A stretch of DNA of 64,000 nucleotides from Paenibacillus faecis (GTDB taxonomy: Bacteria; Bacillota; Bacilli; Paenibacillales; Paenibacillaceae): contig NZ_VSDO01000001.1 in the NCBI RefSeq assembly GCF_008084145.1, positions 1,688,840 to 1,752,839 of the forward strand. The letters are read 5' to 3'. Positions 16,246-23,551 of the stretch are shown piece by piece. Made by a program: the position numbers and the translations under genes. Within the stretch, counting starts at the first letter, position 1, and the number at the start of each line of letters is the position of its first letter. The notes beneath the pieces were generated by a model. That model had not been told where the DNA came from and ran no database searches. It saw nothing but the letters and a program-made list of their open reading frames with translations.

Positions 16246-16596
16246 ATGTTGTCCATCTGTGTTATCGTTGAAGGAAAAAACGACCGGAGCAAGCTGCGTC
16301 GGCTTTTGAGCGAAGACGTCCGGATCTATTGCACCTTCGGAACGCTCAACTCCCTTAAACTGGAGGCGCTGCGGAAAAAGGTAAAGGATGACGAAGTTTA
16401 TCTGTTCATGGATAACGACGCTTCCGGCAAAAAAATTCGCGGCGTTTTGCGGGATGCTTTCCCGGACGCGGAACAGATATATACCCGCCGGGGTTATGCC
16501 GGGGTAGAAGGAACCCCTGACGAGTATGTCATCGCCCAATTGGAAAAGGCCGGCCTGGAGGAATACATCCTATATCCCCCGGCCAGCCTTTACTAA
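16246..16596 (+). CDS. Toprim domain-containing protein
   Basis: The 116-residue protein is essentially one Toprim fold. It has the catalytic Glu in VEGKND (E9) and the DxD pair in LFMDNDASG (D56, D58), which together bind magnesium in primases, topoisomerases and RNase M5. It is shorter than RNase M5 and lacks that enzyme's C-terminal part. Stand-alone Toprim proteins of this kind are common in bacilli and their role is not established. The upstream frame begins at 16219. GGAG at 16236-16239 favours the second of two adjacent ATGs, at 16246. Confidence 0.8.
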   Translation: MLSICVIVEGKNDRSKLRRLLSEDVRIYCTFGTLNSLKLEALRKKVKDDEVYLFMDNDASGKKIRGVLRDAFPDAEQIYTRRGYAGVEGTPDEYVIAQLEKAGLEEYILYPPASLY

Positions 16597-16614
16597 ACCG
16601 ACAACCCGTTACTT

Positions 16615-17214
16615 TTATTCTTTGGCCAGATCCGCCACACCTTGGGCGATTTCGGCCGCCGTCGCCTCGGGGCGGTAGATTTCACGCAGATTGCCGTCCC
16701 GGTCGACCAATCCGATCAGGTCCATATGGACGAAATTTCCGTCCTGGTCCTTGTTGATTAAAATTTTAAATGAGTTCATGGCGAGATCGATCGTTTTCTG
16801 CTGATCCCCTCGCAAGAAATACCAGCCGGAGTAATCCGCTTTGAATTTGTCCCCGAAAGCCTTGATATTCTCAAGCGAATCTCTCTCGGGGTCGAAGGTG
16901 ATAGAAACGATGGAGGCGTCCTTACCGAACAGCCCTTTCTCCTTCAACTCATCCTGCACCTGACTGAGCCGGAAAGTGGTTATAGGGCATACATCGGGGC
17001 AATTGGCGAAGAAAAAGTAAAACAGCCTCACCTTGCCATTGGTATCCTCCAGTGTTACGGTCTTCCCGTCGACATTTTCCATGCTGAAATGTTCCACCGG
17101 CCGGATCACCGGCAGCTTCGGTTTGGCAAACGAATCCCAAAGAAGATACCCCGCCAAAACGACGCAGATCGCCAGTAGAATCCAGGTCCATTTGTATTTC
17201 TTCAAAAGGGTCAT
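16615..17214 (-). CDS. SCO1/SenC family copper chaperone for cytochrome oxidase
   Basis: This protein of 199 residues has one N-terminal membrane anchor (about 8-26) and an extracytoplasmic thioredoxin-like domain. The copper ligands are in NCPDVCP (C72, C76) and H163 in FVHMDLIG. Members deliver copper to the CuA site of cytochrome c oxidase. It starts 13 bases after the stop of ctaB with a GGAGG site, so the haem-O synthase and the copper chaperone form a two-gene oxidase-assembly unit. No cytochrome oxidase subunit genes lie in the window. Confidence 0.92.
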   Translation of the reverse strand: MTLLKKYKWTWILLAICVVLAGYLLWDSFAKPKLPVIRPVEHFSMENVDGKTVTLEDTNGKVRLFYFFFANCPDVCPITTFRLSQVQDELKEKGLFGKDASIVSITFDPERDSLENIKAFGDKFKADYSGWYFLRGDQQKTIDLAMNSFKILINKDQDGNFVHMDLIGLVDRDGNLREIYRPEATAAEIAQGVADLAKE

Positions 17215-17227
17215 GATCGATCCTCCA

Positions 17228-18175
17228 TTATAGCCGTACAGTATCCAGAATCATCACAATCAAAGCGATGGTCAGGTAGTTTACCGAGAACAGAAACACT
17301 TTCTTGGCCCAGATCTCATTGGCTTCCTCCTCTTTGGAGGAAATCCCCTTCAGCGCCATCAACAGCCAGGCCGCCGACAATGCCGTGCCGATCACCAAAA
17401 ACCATATCCCGGTATAGTCGAATACATACATCAAGATCGGGATCGGGATCAGCAAAACCAGATAAGGAATCATTTGCAGCTTGGTTCTCGGGATGCCTTT
17501 CACAACGGGGAGCAGCGGGAAGCCCGCAGCCCGATATTCCTCAACCCGGCGAATGCCCAGTGCCCAGAAATGAGGAGGCTGCCACAAAAAGAGCAGGGCG
17601 AAGATCAGTAACGCGCCCAAATCTATATTTCCCGAAGCGGCCACATAGCCGATCACAGGCGGCATAGCTCCCGAGATGGCGCCGATCGATGTGCTCCAGG
17701 TGGAAGTCCGTTTAAGCCACAACGTGTAGATGATAACGTAAACAAACATACCGACGAGTCCGAAAATTCCGGCCAAACCCCCGGAAAAGGAAAACAGCAC
17801 CGCCGCTCCGGTGATCCCTAATATCACCGCATACCAGAGTACGGTTCTCGGCGACAGCTTGCCGATCGGCAGAGCGCGATTTTTCGTCCGTGCCATCTTG
17901 GTATCCAAATCCCGGTCGAAATAGTTGTTAAAAACGCAGGATGACGCCATGATCAAAACGGTTCCGACCAAGGTCAAAACCAGCTTCAAATAGTCCAATT
18001 GCCACTGCGATGCAAGCCAAAACCCGGCAAACACCGCGATCAGGTTGGAGCGCAGAATTCCCGGCTTGGTCAGCGCAACAAAATCCTTCCATGTTGCCGC
18101 TTCTCCGGGTGGCCTGTCGCTCACGGACAGCGCCGCAGAATCCGCAGGTGCATGGTAACTGATTTGTTTATCCAC
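17228..18175 (-). CDS. ctaB: Protoheme IX farnesyltransferase (haem O synthase)
   Basis: The membrane enzyme of 315 residues adds a farnesyl group to haem B, making haem O for terminal oxidases. The prenyl-diphosphate/magnesium motif NNYFDRDLDTKMARTKNRALP-like region is at about 87-107, and the second conserved loop WLKRTSTWSTSIGAISGAMP is near 154-173, among about nine hydrophobic segments. The start is a GTG at 18175 with AGGAGG 12 bases upstream. It is transcribed from the promoter at 18270-18299, together with the SCO gene. Confidence 0.95.
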   Translation of the reverse strand: MDKQISYHAPADSAALSVSDRPPGEAATWKDFVALTKPGILRSNLIAVFAGFWLASQWQLDYLKLVLTLVGTVLIMASSCVFNNYFDRDLDTKMARTKNRALPIGKLSPRTVLWYAVILGITGAAVLFSFSGGLAGIFGLVGMFVYVIIYTLWLKRTSTWSTSIGAISGAMPPVIGYVAASGNIDLGALLIFALLFLWQPPHFWALGIRRVEEYRAAGFPLLPVVKGIPRTKLQMIPYLVLLIPIPILMYVFDYTGIWFLVIGTALSAAWLLMALKGISSKEEEANEIWAKKVFLFSVNYLTIALIVMILDTVRL

Positions 18176-18269
18176 TTTAAAATTATGCCTCCTAAATGAT
18201 TGAGATAGAGGTTACATCTATATAAAATCATTCAAAAATTCATGAAATCTTCCCTTCGCTATAAACTTT

Positions 18270-18299
18270 ATCATATCAAAATGCGAAAGTGTTTGACAA
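18270..18299 (-). promoter_or_regulatory. Sigma-A-like promoter for ctaB-sco
   Basis: On the minus strand TTGTCA (18294-18299) and TATGAT (18270-18275) are 18 bases apart. The -10 is extended by TGA. The site lies about 95 bases upstream of ctaB. Confidence 0.6.
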
Positions 18300-18340
18300 T
18301 CGTTTGATCTTTGCTTGATTTTATGACAATTCAGTGACAT

Positions 18341-18370
18341 AAAAAAATCCGGACAGAACTCTGTCCGGAT
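18341..18370 (-). terminator. Intrinsic terminator of trpS
   Basis: The stem ATCCGGACAG/CTGTCCGGAT has a 4-base loop and seven T residues follow on the minus strand, 20 bases after the trpS stop. Confidence 0.9.
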
Positions 18371-18390
18371 GGATCCCCGTTATTAGATGT

Positions 18391-19380
18391 TTATTCCGCC
18401 AAAAAACCCATTCGCTCCTGCACATCACGCAGCGTCTTCTCCGCCATCTCCGCGGCCCGCTCGGCCCCTTGGCGTAAAATATTGCGGATTTCCCCGGATT
18501 CCCGGATGTCCCGATAACGCTGTTGGATCGGTTCGAGCGTGCCGACGACCACTTCGGCCAAATCTTTTTTGAACGGCCCATACATTTGCCCCTCGTAGCG
18601 CTGCTCGACTTCCGAAATGCTGAGGCCCGAGCACTGGCTGTAAATCGAAATGAGGTTGCTGACTTCGGGCTTTTCCGCGGGATTGAACTTCACTTCCCGG
18701 CCGGAATCCGTTGTCGCCCGGCTGATCTTCTTGCGAATCACGTCCGGCTCATCCAGCATACCGATATAGCTGCCCGCGTTCGGATTGCTTTTGCTCATTT
18801 TTTTCGACGCGTCGTCCAGCGACATGATTCGGGCTCCAACCTTCGGAATATAAGGTTCCGGAATCGTAAAATACTCCCCGTAACGGTGATTGAAACGGCC
18901 GGCCAAATCCCGGGTCAGCTCCAGGTGCTGCTTCTGGTCTTCCCCCACCGGGATCAGATCGGCGTTGTAAATGAGAATATCCGCGGCCATCAGAGCCGGA
19001 TATACGAACAAGCCCGCTCCTACGGATTCCTTACCCTCCGACTTATCTTTGAACTGCGTCATCCGCTCGAGCTCCCCCATATAGGTGAGCGTCGTCAACA
19101 GCCATCCCAACTGGGCGTGTTGGCGCACGTGGGATTGCATATATACGTTCGCTTTATTCGGGTCGATCCCCGCGGCCAAATACAAAGCGGCCACCGATTC
19201 CGACTGCTCCCGTAAATCGGCCGGGTCTTGCGGAACGGTGATAGCGTGGAGATCCACCACCATAAAGTTGCAGTCGTATTCGTCCTGCAAGGTTACAAAG
19301 TTCTTCAACGCCCCGATATAATTGCCCAAGGTCAGTTTGCCGCTGGGCTGAATGCCGGAAAGTACTCTTTTCTTCATCAT
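18391..19380 (-). CDS. trpS: Tryptophanyl-tRNA synthetase
   Basis: This class I aminoacyl-tRNA synthetase of 329 residues charges tRNA-Trp. The HIGH-type motif is PSGKLTLGNYIG near residue 12, and the KMSKS motif (KKMSKSNPNAGSYIG) lies near residue 195. Length agrees with the bacterial enzyme. GGAGG stands 7 bases before the first of two adjacent ATGs. A T-box leader with a tryptophan specifier lies directly upstream, and a strong terminator ends the unit, so it is monocistronic. Confidence 0.97.
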   Translation of the reverse strand: MMKKRVLSGIQPSGKLTLGNYIGALKNFVTLQDEYDCNFMVVDLHAITVPQDPADLREQSESVAALYLAAGIDPNKANVYMQSHVRQHAQLGWLLTTLTYMGELERMTQFKDKSEGKESVGAGLFVYPALMAADILIYNADLIPVGEDQKQHLELTRDLAGRFNHRYGEYFTIPEPYIPKVGARIMSLDDASKKMSKSNPNAGSYIGMLDEPDVIRKKISRATTDSGREVKFNPAEKPEVSNLISIYSQCSGLSISEVEQRYEGQMYGPFKKDLAEVVVGTLEPIQQRYRDIRESGEIRNILRQGAERAAEMAEKTLRDVQERMGFLAE

Positions 19381-19447
19381 CGATCAGCCTCCGTTACCCA
19401 TTAATAATGAAACCTTACTGAAAAAGTAAGAACCGCGTATATAAACG

Positions 19448-19700
19448 CAAAAAAGCCCCACATCCGCAAGGGACGTGAGACCGTGGTGCCACCCTTATTC
19501 GCCGGGACATATGATGATCCTATTCCGCGGCCTTTCGATTTCCGTAACGTGGAATAAACGGCCGGCATACTGGGGACAATTCATCCGCGTTCTGCACGGC
19601 GCTCCAGGGTCCATTCGGCATGGCATCTTCACCGGTTCGCATCAACCACCGGCTTTCTGAAGGAAGCAGAACCATACTTACTTGTCCCTGTCATCGCATT
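19448..19700 (-). promoter_or_regulatory. T-box riboswitch leader (tryptophan specific)
   Basis: On the minus strand the leader shows the AGAAAGCCGGTGGTTGATGC-type stem I segment, the specifier loop GAATGGACC with codon TGG at 19611-19613, the T-box core AAGGGTGGCACCACGG and a terminator stem (about CTCACGTCC with GGATGTGGG) ending in six T residues. Uncharged tRNA-Trp should pair with TGG and with the T-box to prevent termination upstream of trpS. The parts are all in the expected order. Confidence 0.95.
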
Positions 19701-19842
19701 TACAATATTCACGCTTTGATATAAGATCATCATAATGCCCGGCAAAGTGCCATGTCAAATCCATTTTTCGTCCCAAAGAAAAAGTGTTATTATTAGTCTA
19801 AGCTTAGGGATACGATTATTATGTGGGAAAAGGAGCAACGAT

Positions 19843-20820
19843 ATGAAAAAAGTGACCAAAGGGCAATGGAACGGTTACGATACGTATATCTTACATAGCC
19901 GTGAACTTGAAGTCACACTGCTACCCCGACTCGGCAATAATGTCATTCGCATATGGGACCACATTCAACAGCGCGATGTGCTGCGGCGCCCGGAAGAAAG
20001 CGATCTTGATTTCTATTTGCAAAAACCCTATCACTTTGGAATTCCGCTGCTGATTCCGCCCGGCCGTATCCGCCGAGGGCATTTTACGTATGCCGGCGAG
20101 GAATACCAATTTGACCGCAATACCGCAAACGACAACCATATCCATGGATTGCACCGTACGCAAGCTTGGCGCGTGAGCGATATTGACGAGGACGATGAAG
20201 GCTGTGCGATTACGACCGAATTCATCACCAGCGACGACGCGAACTGGATGAGGCAGTTCCCTGTTCCGCTCAAGCTGGAAATGACGCTCCGGCTTCAGGG
20301 CTCCTCTCTAAAGCAAACGTTTAAAGTGAGCCATCTGGGTGATCGGCCCGCCCCGTTCGGTTTGGGGCTGCATACCTGGTTTCTGTTGGACGGCGAGCCG
20401 GAACAATGGAAGCTCAAGCTTCCGGTCTCGGGAATCTACACTTCCGATCAGGAATTAATTCCGACCGGGAAGACCGCTCCGCTCGGCGATCTCGAAGCGT
20501 TGAACGAAGGGTTGAACCTAAAAGGGACAAATTTCGACACCCTCCTGCACATCGGAGGCAAACCGGTGGAAGCCGACTTAATTCGCGGTGACGGATATGG
20601 ACTTCGTTATTCCGCCGATGCTGAATATTTCAAGCATTGGGTTCTTTATACCAAAGGTGAAGCGAATCAATTCCTCTGCATTGAGCCCTATACCTGGTTG
20701 CCGGATGCACCGAATACGGGCCTTGCCCCTTCCGAAACCGGATTGATCGATCTCCAGCCGGGGCAGCAACTGGAGCTGAACGTGCATCTGGATATGATCT
20801 ATCCTACCGAAGAATCTTGA
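19843..20820 (+). CDS. Aldose 1-epimerase family protein
   Basis: The 325-residue product has the galactose-mutarotase fold. NDNHIHGLHRTQAW gives the first conserved His region near residue 89, FGLGLHTWFLLDG the second near 170, and FLCIEPYTWLPDAPN carries the catalytic Glu near residue 281. Family members interconvert alpha and beta anomers of free or phosphorylated sugars; this more divergent sequence may act on another sugar. The upstream frame opens at 19735, but AAGGAG before the ATG at 19843 and the family start decide for the latter. It is followed by its own terminator. Confidence 0.85.
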   Translation: MKKVTKGQWNGYDTYILHSRELEVTLLPRLGNNVIRIWDHIQQRDVLRRPEESDLDFYLQKPYHFGIPLLIPPGRIRRGHFTYAGEEYQFDRNTANDNHIHGLHRTQAWRVSDIDEDDEGCAITTEFITSDDANWMRQFPVPLKLEMTLRLQGSSLKQTFKVSHLGDRPAPFGLGLHTWFLLDGEPEQWKLKLPVSGIYTSDQELIPTGKTAPLGDLEALNEGLNLKGTNFDTLLHIGGKPVEADLIRGDGYGLRYSADAEYFKHWVLYTKGEANQFLCIEPYTWLPDAPNTGLAPSETGLIDLQPGQQLELNVHLDMIYPTEES

Positions 20821-20833
20821 TATGGATCCAAAG

Positions 20834-20866
20834 AGCCGACTCGTGATGGCACGGGCGGCTTTTTTG
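20834..20866 (+). terminator. Intrinsic terminator of the epimerase gene
   Basis: An 11-bp stem with one bulged position (AGCCG-A-CTCGTG with CACGGG-CGGCT) is followed by seven T residues, 14 bases after the stop codon. Confidence 0.85.
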
Positions 20867-20920
20867 TGTTTGCTAAGGAGAAATGCAATAATTTCCACTG
20901 CTCTAGTTTAGAGTTTTACC

Positions 20921-20949
20921 GCATATTTTACGTTCCGAAAACCATACTA
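20921..20949 (+). promoter_or_regulatory. Forespore SigG/SigF-type promoter for the SASP gene
   Basis: GCATA (20921-20925) and CATACTA (20943-20949) are spaced by 17 bases. Both elements fit the SigG/SigF consensus remembered from B. subtilis. The position, about 30 bases before the SASP start, is right for a late forespore gene. Confidence 0.75.
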
Positions 20950-20979
20950 ACATCACAAAGCCCGAAGGAGGTGACAAAC

Positions 20980-21207
20980 ATGGCACAAGGACGCGGCGGC
21001 AGCCGTAACAACCTTATCGTTCCTCAAGCAAATGCTGCATTGCAACAATTGAAATTCGAGGCAGCTCAAGAATTGGGCGTGACGATCCCGCAAGACGGTT
21101 ACTATGGAAACTACACTTCCCGTGAAACCGGTTCTCTTGGGGGTTACATCACCAAACGTCTGGTACAATTGGCAGAGCAGCAATTGTCGGGTCGTTCGAA
21201 CCTGTAA
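20980..21207 (+). CDS. Alpha/beta-type small acid-soluble spore protein
   Basis: The 75-residue DNA-binding spore protein coats and protects forespore DNA and is a germination amino-acid store. It has the family motifs [25 protein letters not shown] with the germination-protease cleavage region, and [16 protein letters not shown] at the C-terminal half. AAGGAGGTGA precedes the ATG. A SigG-type promoter lies upstream and a terminator downstream, so it is a single-gene forespore unit. Confidence 0.97.
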   Translation: MAQGRGGSRNNLIVPQANAALQQLKFEAAQELGVTIPQDGYYGNYTSRETGSLGGYITKRLVQLAEQQLSGRSNL

Positions 21208-21238
21208 TCCGTAAATATCCCTATTGACCAGTAGGGAG

Positions 21239-21275
21239 ACAGGCGATCTGCAATAAGCAGGTCGCCTGTGATGTT
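21239..21275 (+). terminator. Intrinsic terminator of the SASP gene
   Basis: ACAGGCGA-t-CTGC pairs with GCAG-g-TCGCCTGT around a 5-base loop, followed by GATGTTTTAT. The structure ends where the convergent gene's stop begins. Confidence 0.75.
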
Positions 21276-21701
21276 TTATGAAGACAAATCAGTGCGCATA
21301 TCTTGGTATGTATTAGCGGTATTCTTGCGCGGATAACGCTGAATCATCAGATTAGCCATGTTGTAATTCGACTCCAATACGGCGTCCACAACCACGGTAT
21401 CTTGCCTAAGCGCAAATTCATAGCTGATTTCACCATGAGTCCAGTACTTCTTGAACTTCAGAGCTTCGATCGCCATCGTCCGGAAAGCTTGCCACTGGCT
21501 TGCGGAGAGCCCTTTCTCCTCCTCCGTCAACTTGCCGTTCCGACCCGCGATCGGATTATGCCGGATCCCGAATTTCCCGATGACGTTATTGCGGATTTGG
21601 ATGAATACGGTCCCCGATGTCATTCCCCCCAACTCGGTCTCCAGTTCCTTAAAAACAAGATCCACCTGTCTAGCGAGTGAAAGCTGATCGGCGTTCAGCA
21701 T
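21276..21701 (-). CDS. Conserved hypothetical protein
   Basis: The 141-residue protein has no signal peptide or membrane segment. Visible features are an N-terminal helix (LSLARQVDLVFKELETELGG), a beta-rich centre (SGTVFIQIRNNVIGKFGIRHNPI) and a basic C-terminal region. I do not recognise the family. GTG at 21707 and ATG at 21701 are both in frame. The ATG is preferred because AGGGAGG lies 6-7 bases before it and directly abuts the GTG. It converges on the SASP gene. Confidence 0.7.
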   Translation of the reverse strand: MLNADQLSLARQVDLVFKELETELGGMTSGTVFIQIRNNVIGKFGIRHNPIAGRNGKLTEEEKGLSASQWQAFRTMAIEALKFKKYWTHGEISYEFALRQDTVVVDAVLESNYNMANLMIQRYPRKNTANTYQDMRTDLSS

Positions 21702-21892
21702 ATTCACCCTCCCTTCCTATAAAATGGCCTATTGGGTAATAGGACTTATGTCTCATTATATGTCATCCTTATATATCATTCAACAATAAACAACATATTT
21801 GGTTAAATATTACTTGTTGATTGGATTCCGGTCCAGTCCATATGTAGATTTCCCTTTAACTCTCCCGATTACACTTTAAAGCAAACCACCCG

Positions 21893-22316
21893 TCAGCCAA
21901 CCTTGATAACATAAAATTCCTGCACATGTGCATGTTTTTTCTTGTTTGGGGCCAAAAATTTCAAAATTCCTGCAAATCTGCAGGAATTTTCGACGAAACC
22001 GGCTCGTTTCTTTAAAATCACTGGAAATGCCTGCAGATTTGCATCTTTTTTCGCATTCCCTCGGGAATCTTCCTAAAATACCTGCAGATTTGCATCTTTT
22101 TGGAGTTGGACGTTTGGAAGCACACAGGCGCCTCCTTTGGATGTGATATATCCCTTCGATCAGCCATTAAGCCACCTTTTCGTTATACACAGTGGCTTGA
22201 ACACTCCTATGATAACGCCCCAAACATTAGCTGTTTTTTTGCTATAAGCATCACTACACCACCCGCGGGTGTTTTTTTGTTTCGCACGCTTCGCGAACTC
22301 AGCTGGCTAAAACCGT
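21893..22316 (+). repeat. Dispersed palindromic element, copy A (long form)
   Basis: The core (about 21893-22125) holds five blocks: a TGCA-rich start after AACCTTGATAACAT; a perfect 12-bp hairpin at 21963-21990 (AAAATTCCTGCA, loop AATC, TGCAGGAATTTT); the invariant block GACGAAACCGGCTCGTTTCT; two copies of ACCTGCAGATTTGCATCTTT-type sequence separated by a CATTCCC/GGGAATC hairpin; and GGAGTTGG...TTTGGAAGCAC. A further 190 bases (to TTCGCGAACTCAGCTGGCTAAA) match only copy D, and include a hairpin followed by seven T residues near 22256-22278. The gap 21708-22318 has no credible gene. Confidence 0.85.
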
Positions 22317-22318
22317 AA

Positions 22319-22346
22319 TAAAAAGAACCGGCGCCATAACACCGGT
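22319..22346 (-). terminator. Intrinsic terminator of the stalk-domain gene
   Basis: On the minus strand ACCGGTG and CGCCGGT form a 7-bp stem with one G-T pair and a 6-base loop, followed by TCTTTTTATT. Confidence 0.7.
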
Positions 22347-22372
22347 CCGCTTGTTGATTGTTTTGCTGGCAC

Positions 22373-23386
22373 TTATTCCTTCTTGTCTTGATCTTCGTAC
22401 ACCACGACGGATTGGGATTCCGCCTCCCATTTCACGACGGCCCCAAGCGACTCGCTTACAAATCGCGCCGGCACCAGCGTACTCCCCGAGTCCACTTGGG
22501 CAGGCACTTCCAGGGTTTGCTTTTTGCCATTGACCGTCGCATTTTTAGCGCCGACGACAAGCTTGACGGTCACCCCGTCCTTCGTTACCGTGATCGTCTG
22601 ATCTTTCGCGCTCCAGGTCACTTCCGCCTCGAGCGACTCGGCGATGACTCTGAACGGTACGAGCGTATTTCCGTTTCGCACAACCGGAGCCACTTGCGAA
22701 GCCGGCTCTTCACCATTTACATAAAGCTTGAGGCCCCGCTTACCCAACTTCTCATAAAGTTTGCCGAGCTTTTTGTAGGAATTCAGGTTCGTCCAATCGG
22801 CCAAAATCGCTTCCTTCTGTACATAAACCGCATCGGTCACGCTGCCCTGACGATCCAAAAGGTCCGCCGCTTCGGACAACGCGTCGTCCGCTTTAACGAT
22901 CGTTTCGAGCTTGGCTTTCGTTTCATCATCAAGCTGCGCTTCATACTTTGTCAGCAGAAGATCCGCGAGGACCGCTCCCGCCGGTTTATCCTTGACGTTT
23001 TCAATCGCGTGCAAAAGCCCTCTGTACCCCTGCGGACCTCTGTTTTTATATGTATCATCGGTGACCGAAGCCGGTTTGGCATTCTGTTGCTTATCCTTAC
23101 CCTGTTCCTTATTTTTTTCGGAGTTGCCTTTGGAGTTGCTTTGGGACGGGGAGTCGGACTTTCCTTTGGATTTCTCCTCGGTGGAATTTAAAGGCGATGA
23201 CTCCGGTTTGCCCTGCGCCTTGCTTTCCGACGTACTCTCCTTTTTCGTCTCGTTCTTGCTTGGCTCGGCGGCCGTATTCGCTTTGTCCGGACCTTTGCCG
23301 TTTCCGGGTTTGGCGGATGCGGATGCGGCACTCACCAGGCTGATCGCCAAAACACAGGAGAGTGCGACTAACCATTTTCTTCTCAT
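22373..23386 (-). CDS. Exported stalk-domain (copper amine oxidase N-terminal-like) protein
   Basis: The 337-residue protein begins with a signal peptide cleaved after about residue 26 (ASASAKP). A low-complexity Lys/Ser/Glu/Gly/Pro linker (about 28-105) and a helical region follow. Two stalk-domain repeats close the protein, marked by NTLVPFRVIAESLEAEVTW with ITVTKDGVTVKLVVG, and STLVPARFVSESLGAVVKWE. This domain is very common in Paenibacillus surface proteins and has no copper or oxidase activity by itself. A cell-surface structural role is likely. Confidence 0.85.
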   Translation of the reverse strand: MRRKWLVALSCVLAISLVSAASASAKPGNGKGPDKANTAAEPSKNETKKESTSESKAQGKPESSPLNSTEEKSKGKSDSPSQSNSKGNSEKNKEQGKDKQQNAKPASVTDDTYKNRGPQGYRGLLHAIENVKDKPAGAVLADLLLTKYEAQLDDETKAKLETIVKADDALSEAADLLDRQGSVTDAVYVQKEAILADWTNLNSYKKLGKLYEKLGKRGLKLYVNGEEPASQVAPVVRNGNTLVPFRVIAESLEAEVTWSAKDQTITVTKDGVTVKLVVGAKNATVNGKKQTLEVPAQVDSGSTLVPARFVSESLGAVVKWEAESQSVVVYEDQDKKE

Positions 23387-23488
23387 GCTGTATGCCTCCT
23401 TAAGGGATGTTAATCTATATATCGGATGGTATTTATTCCGATTTCAGAGCCAATTCCTTACAGGAGCAGCAAGCTCGGAAGCATTAAA

Positions 23489-23538
23489 TAAAAAAAGGCC
23501 GCCCCCATCATCTTTTATGATGATTAGGGACAGCCTTT
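23489..23538 (-). terminator. Intrinsic terminator of pepF
   Basis: On the minus strand AAAGGC pairs with GCCTTT around an inner TCATCAT/ATGATG hairpin, and seven T residues follow. It lies just after the pepF stop. Confidence 0.8.
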
Positions 23539-23551
23539 GATTTATTACGGC

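Noticed and set aside
19475-19660. Frame on the plus strand at 19475-19660
   Set aside because: The region is the T-box leader of trpS on the other strand.
22260-22278. Stand-alone plus-strand terminator hairpin
   Set aside because: No gene ends before it. It belongs to the 3' extension of element copy A and is described there.
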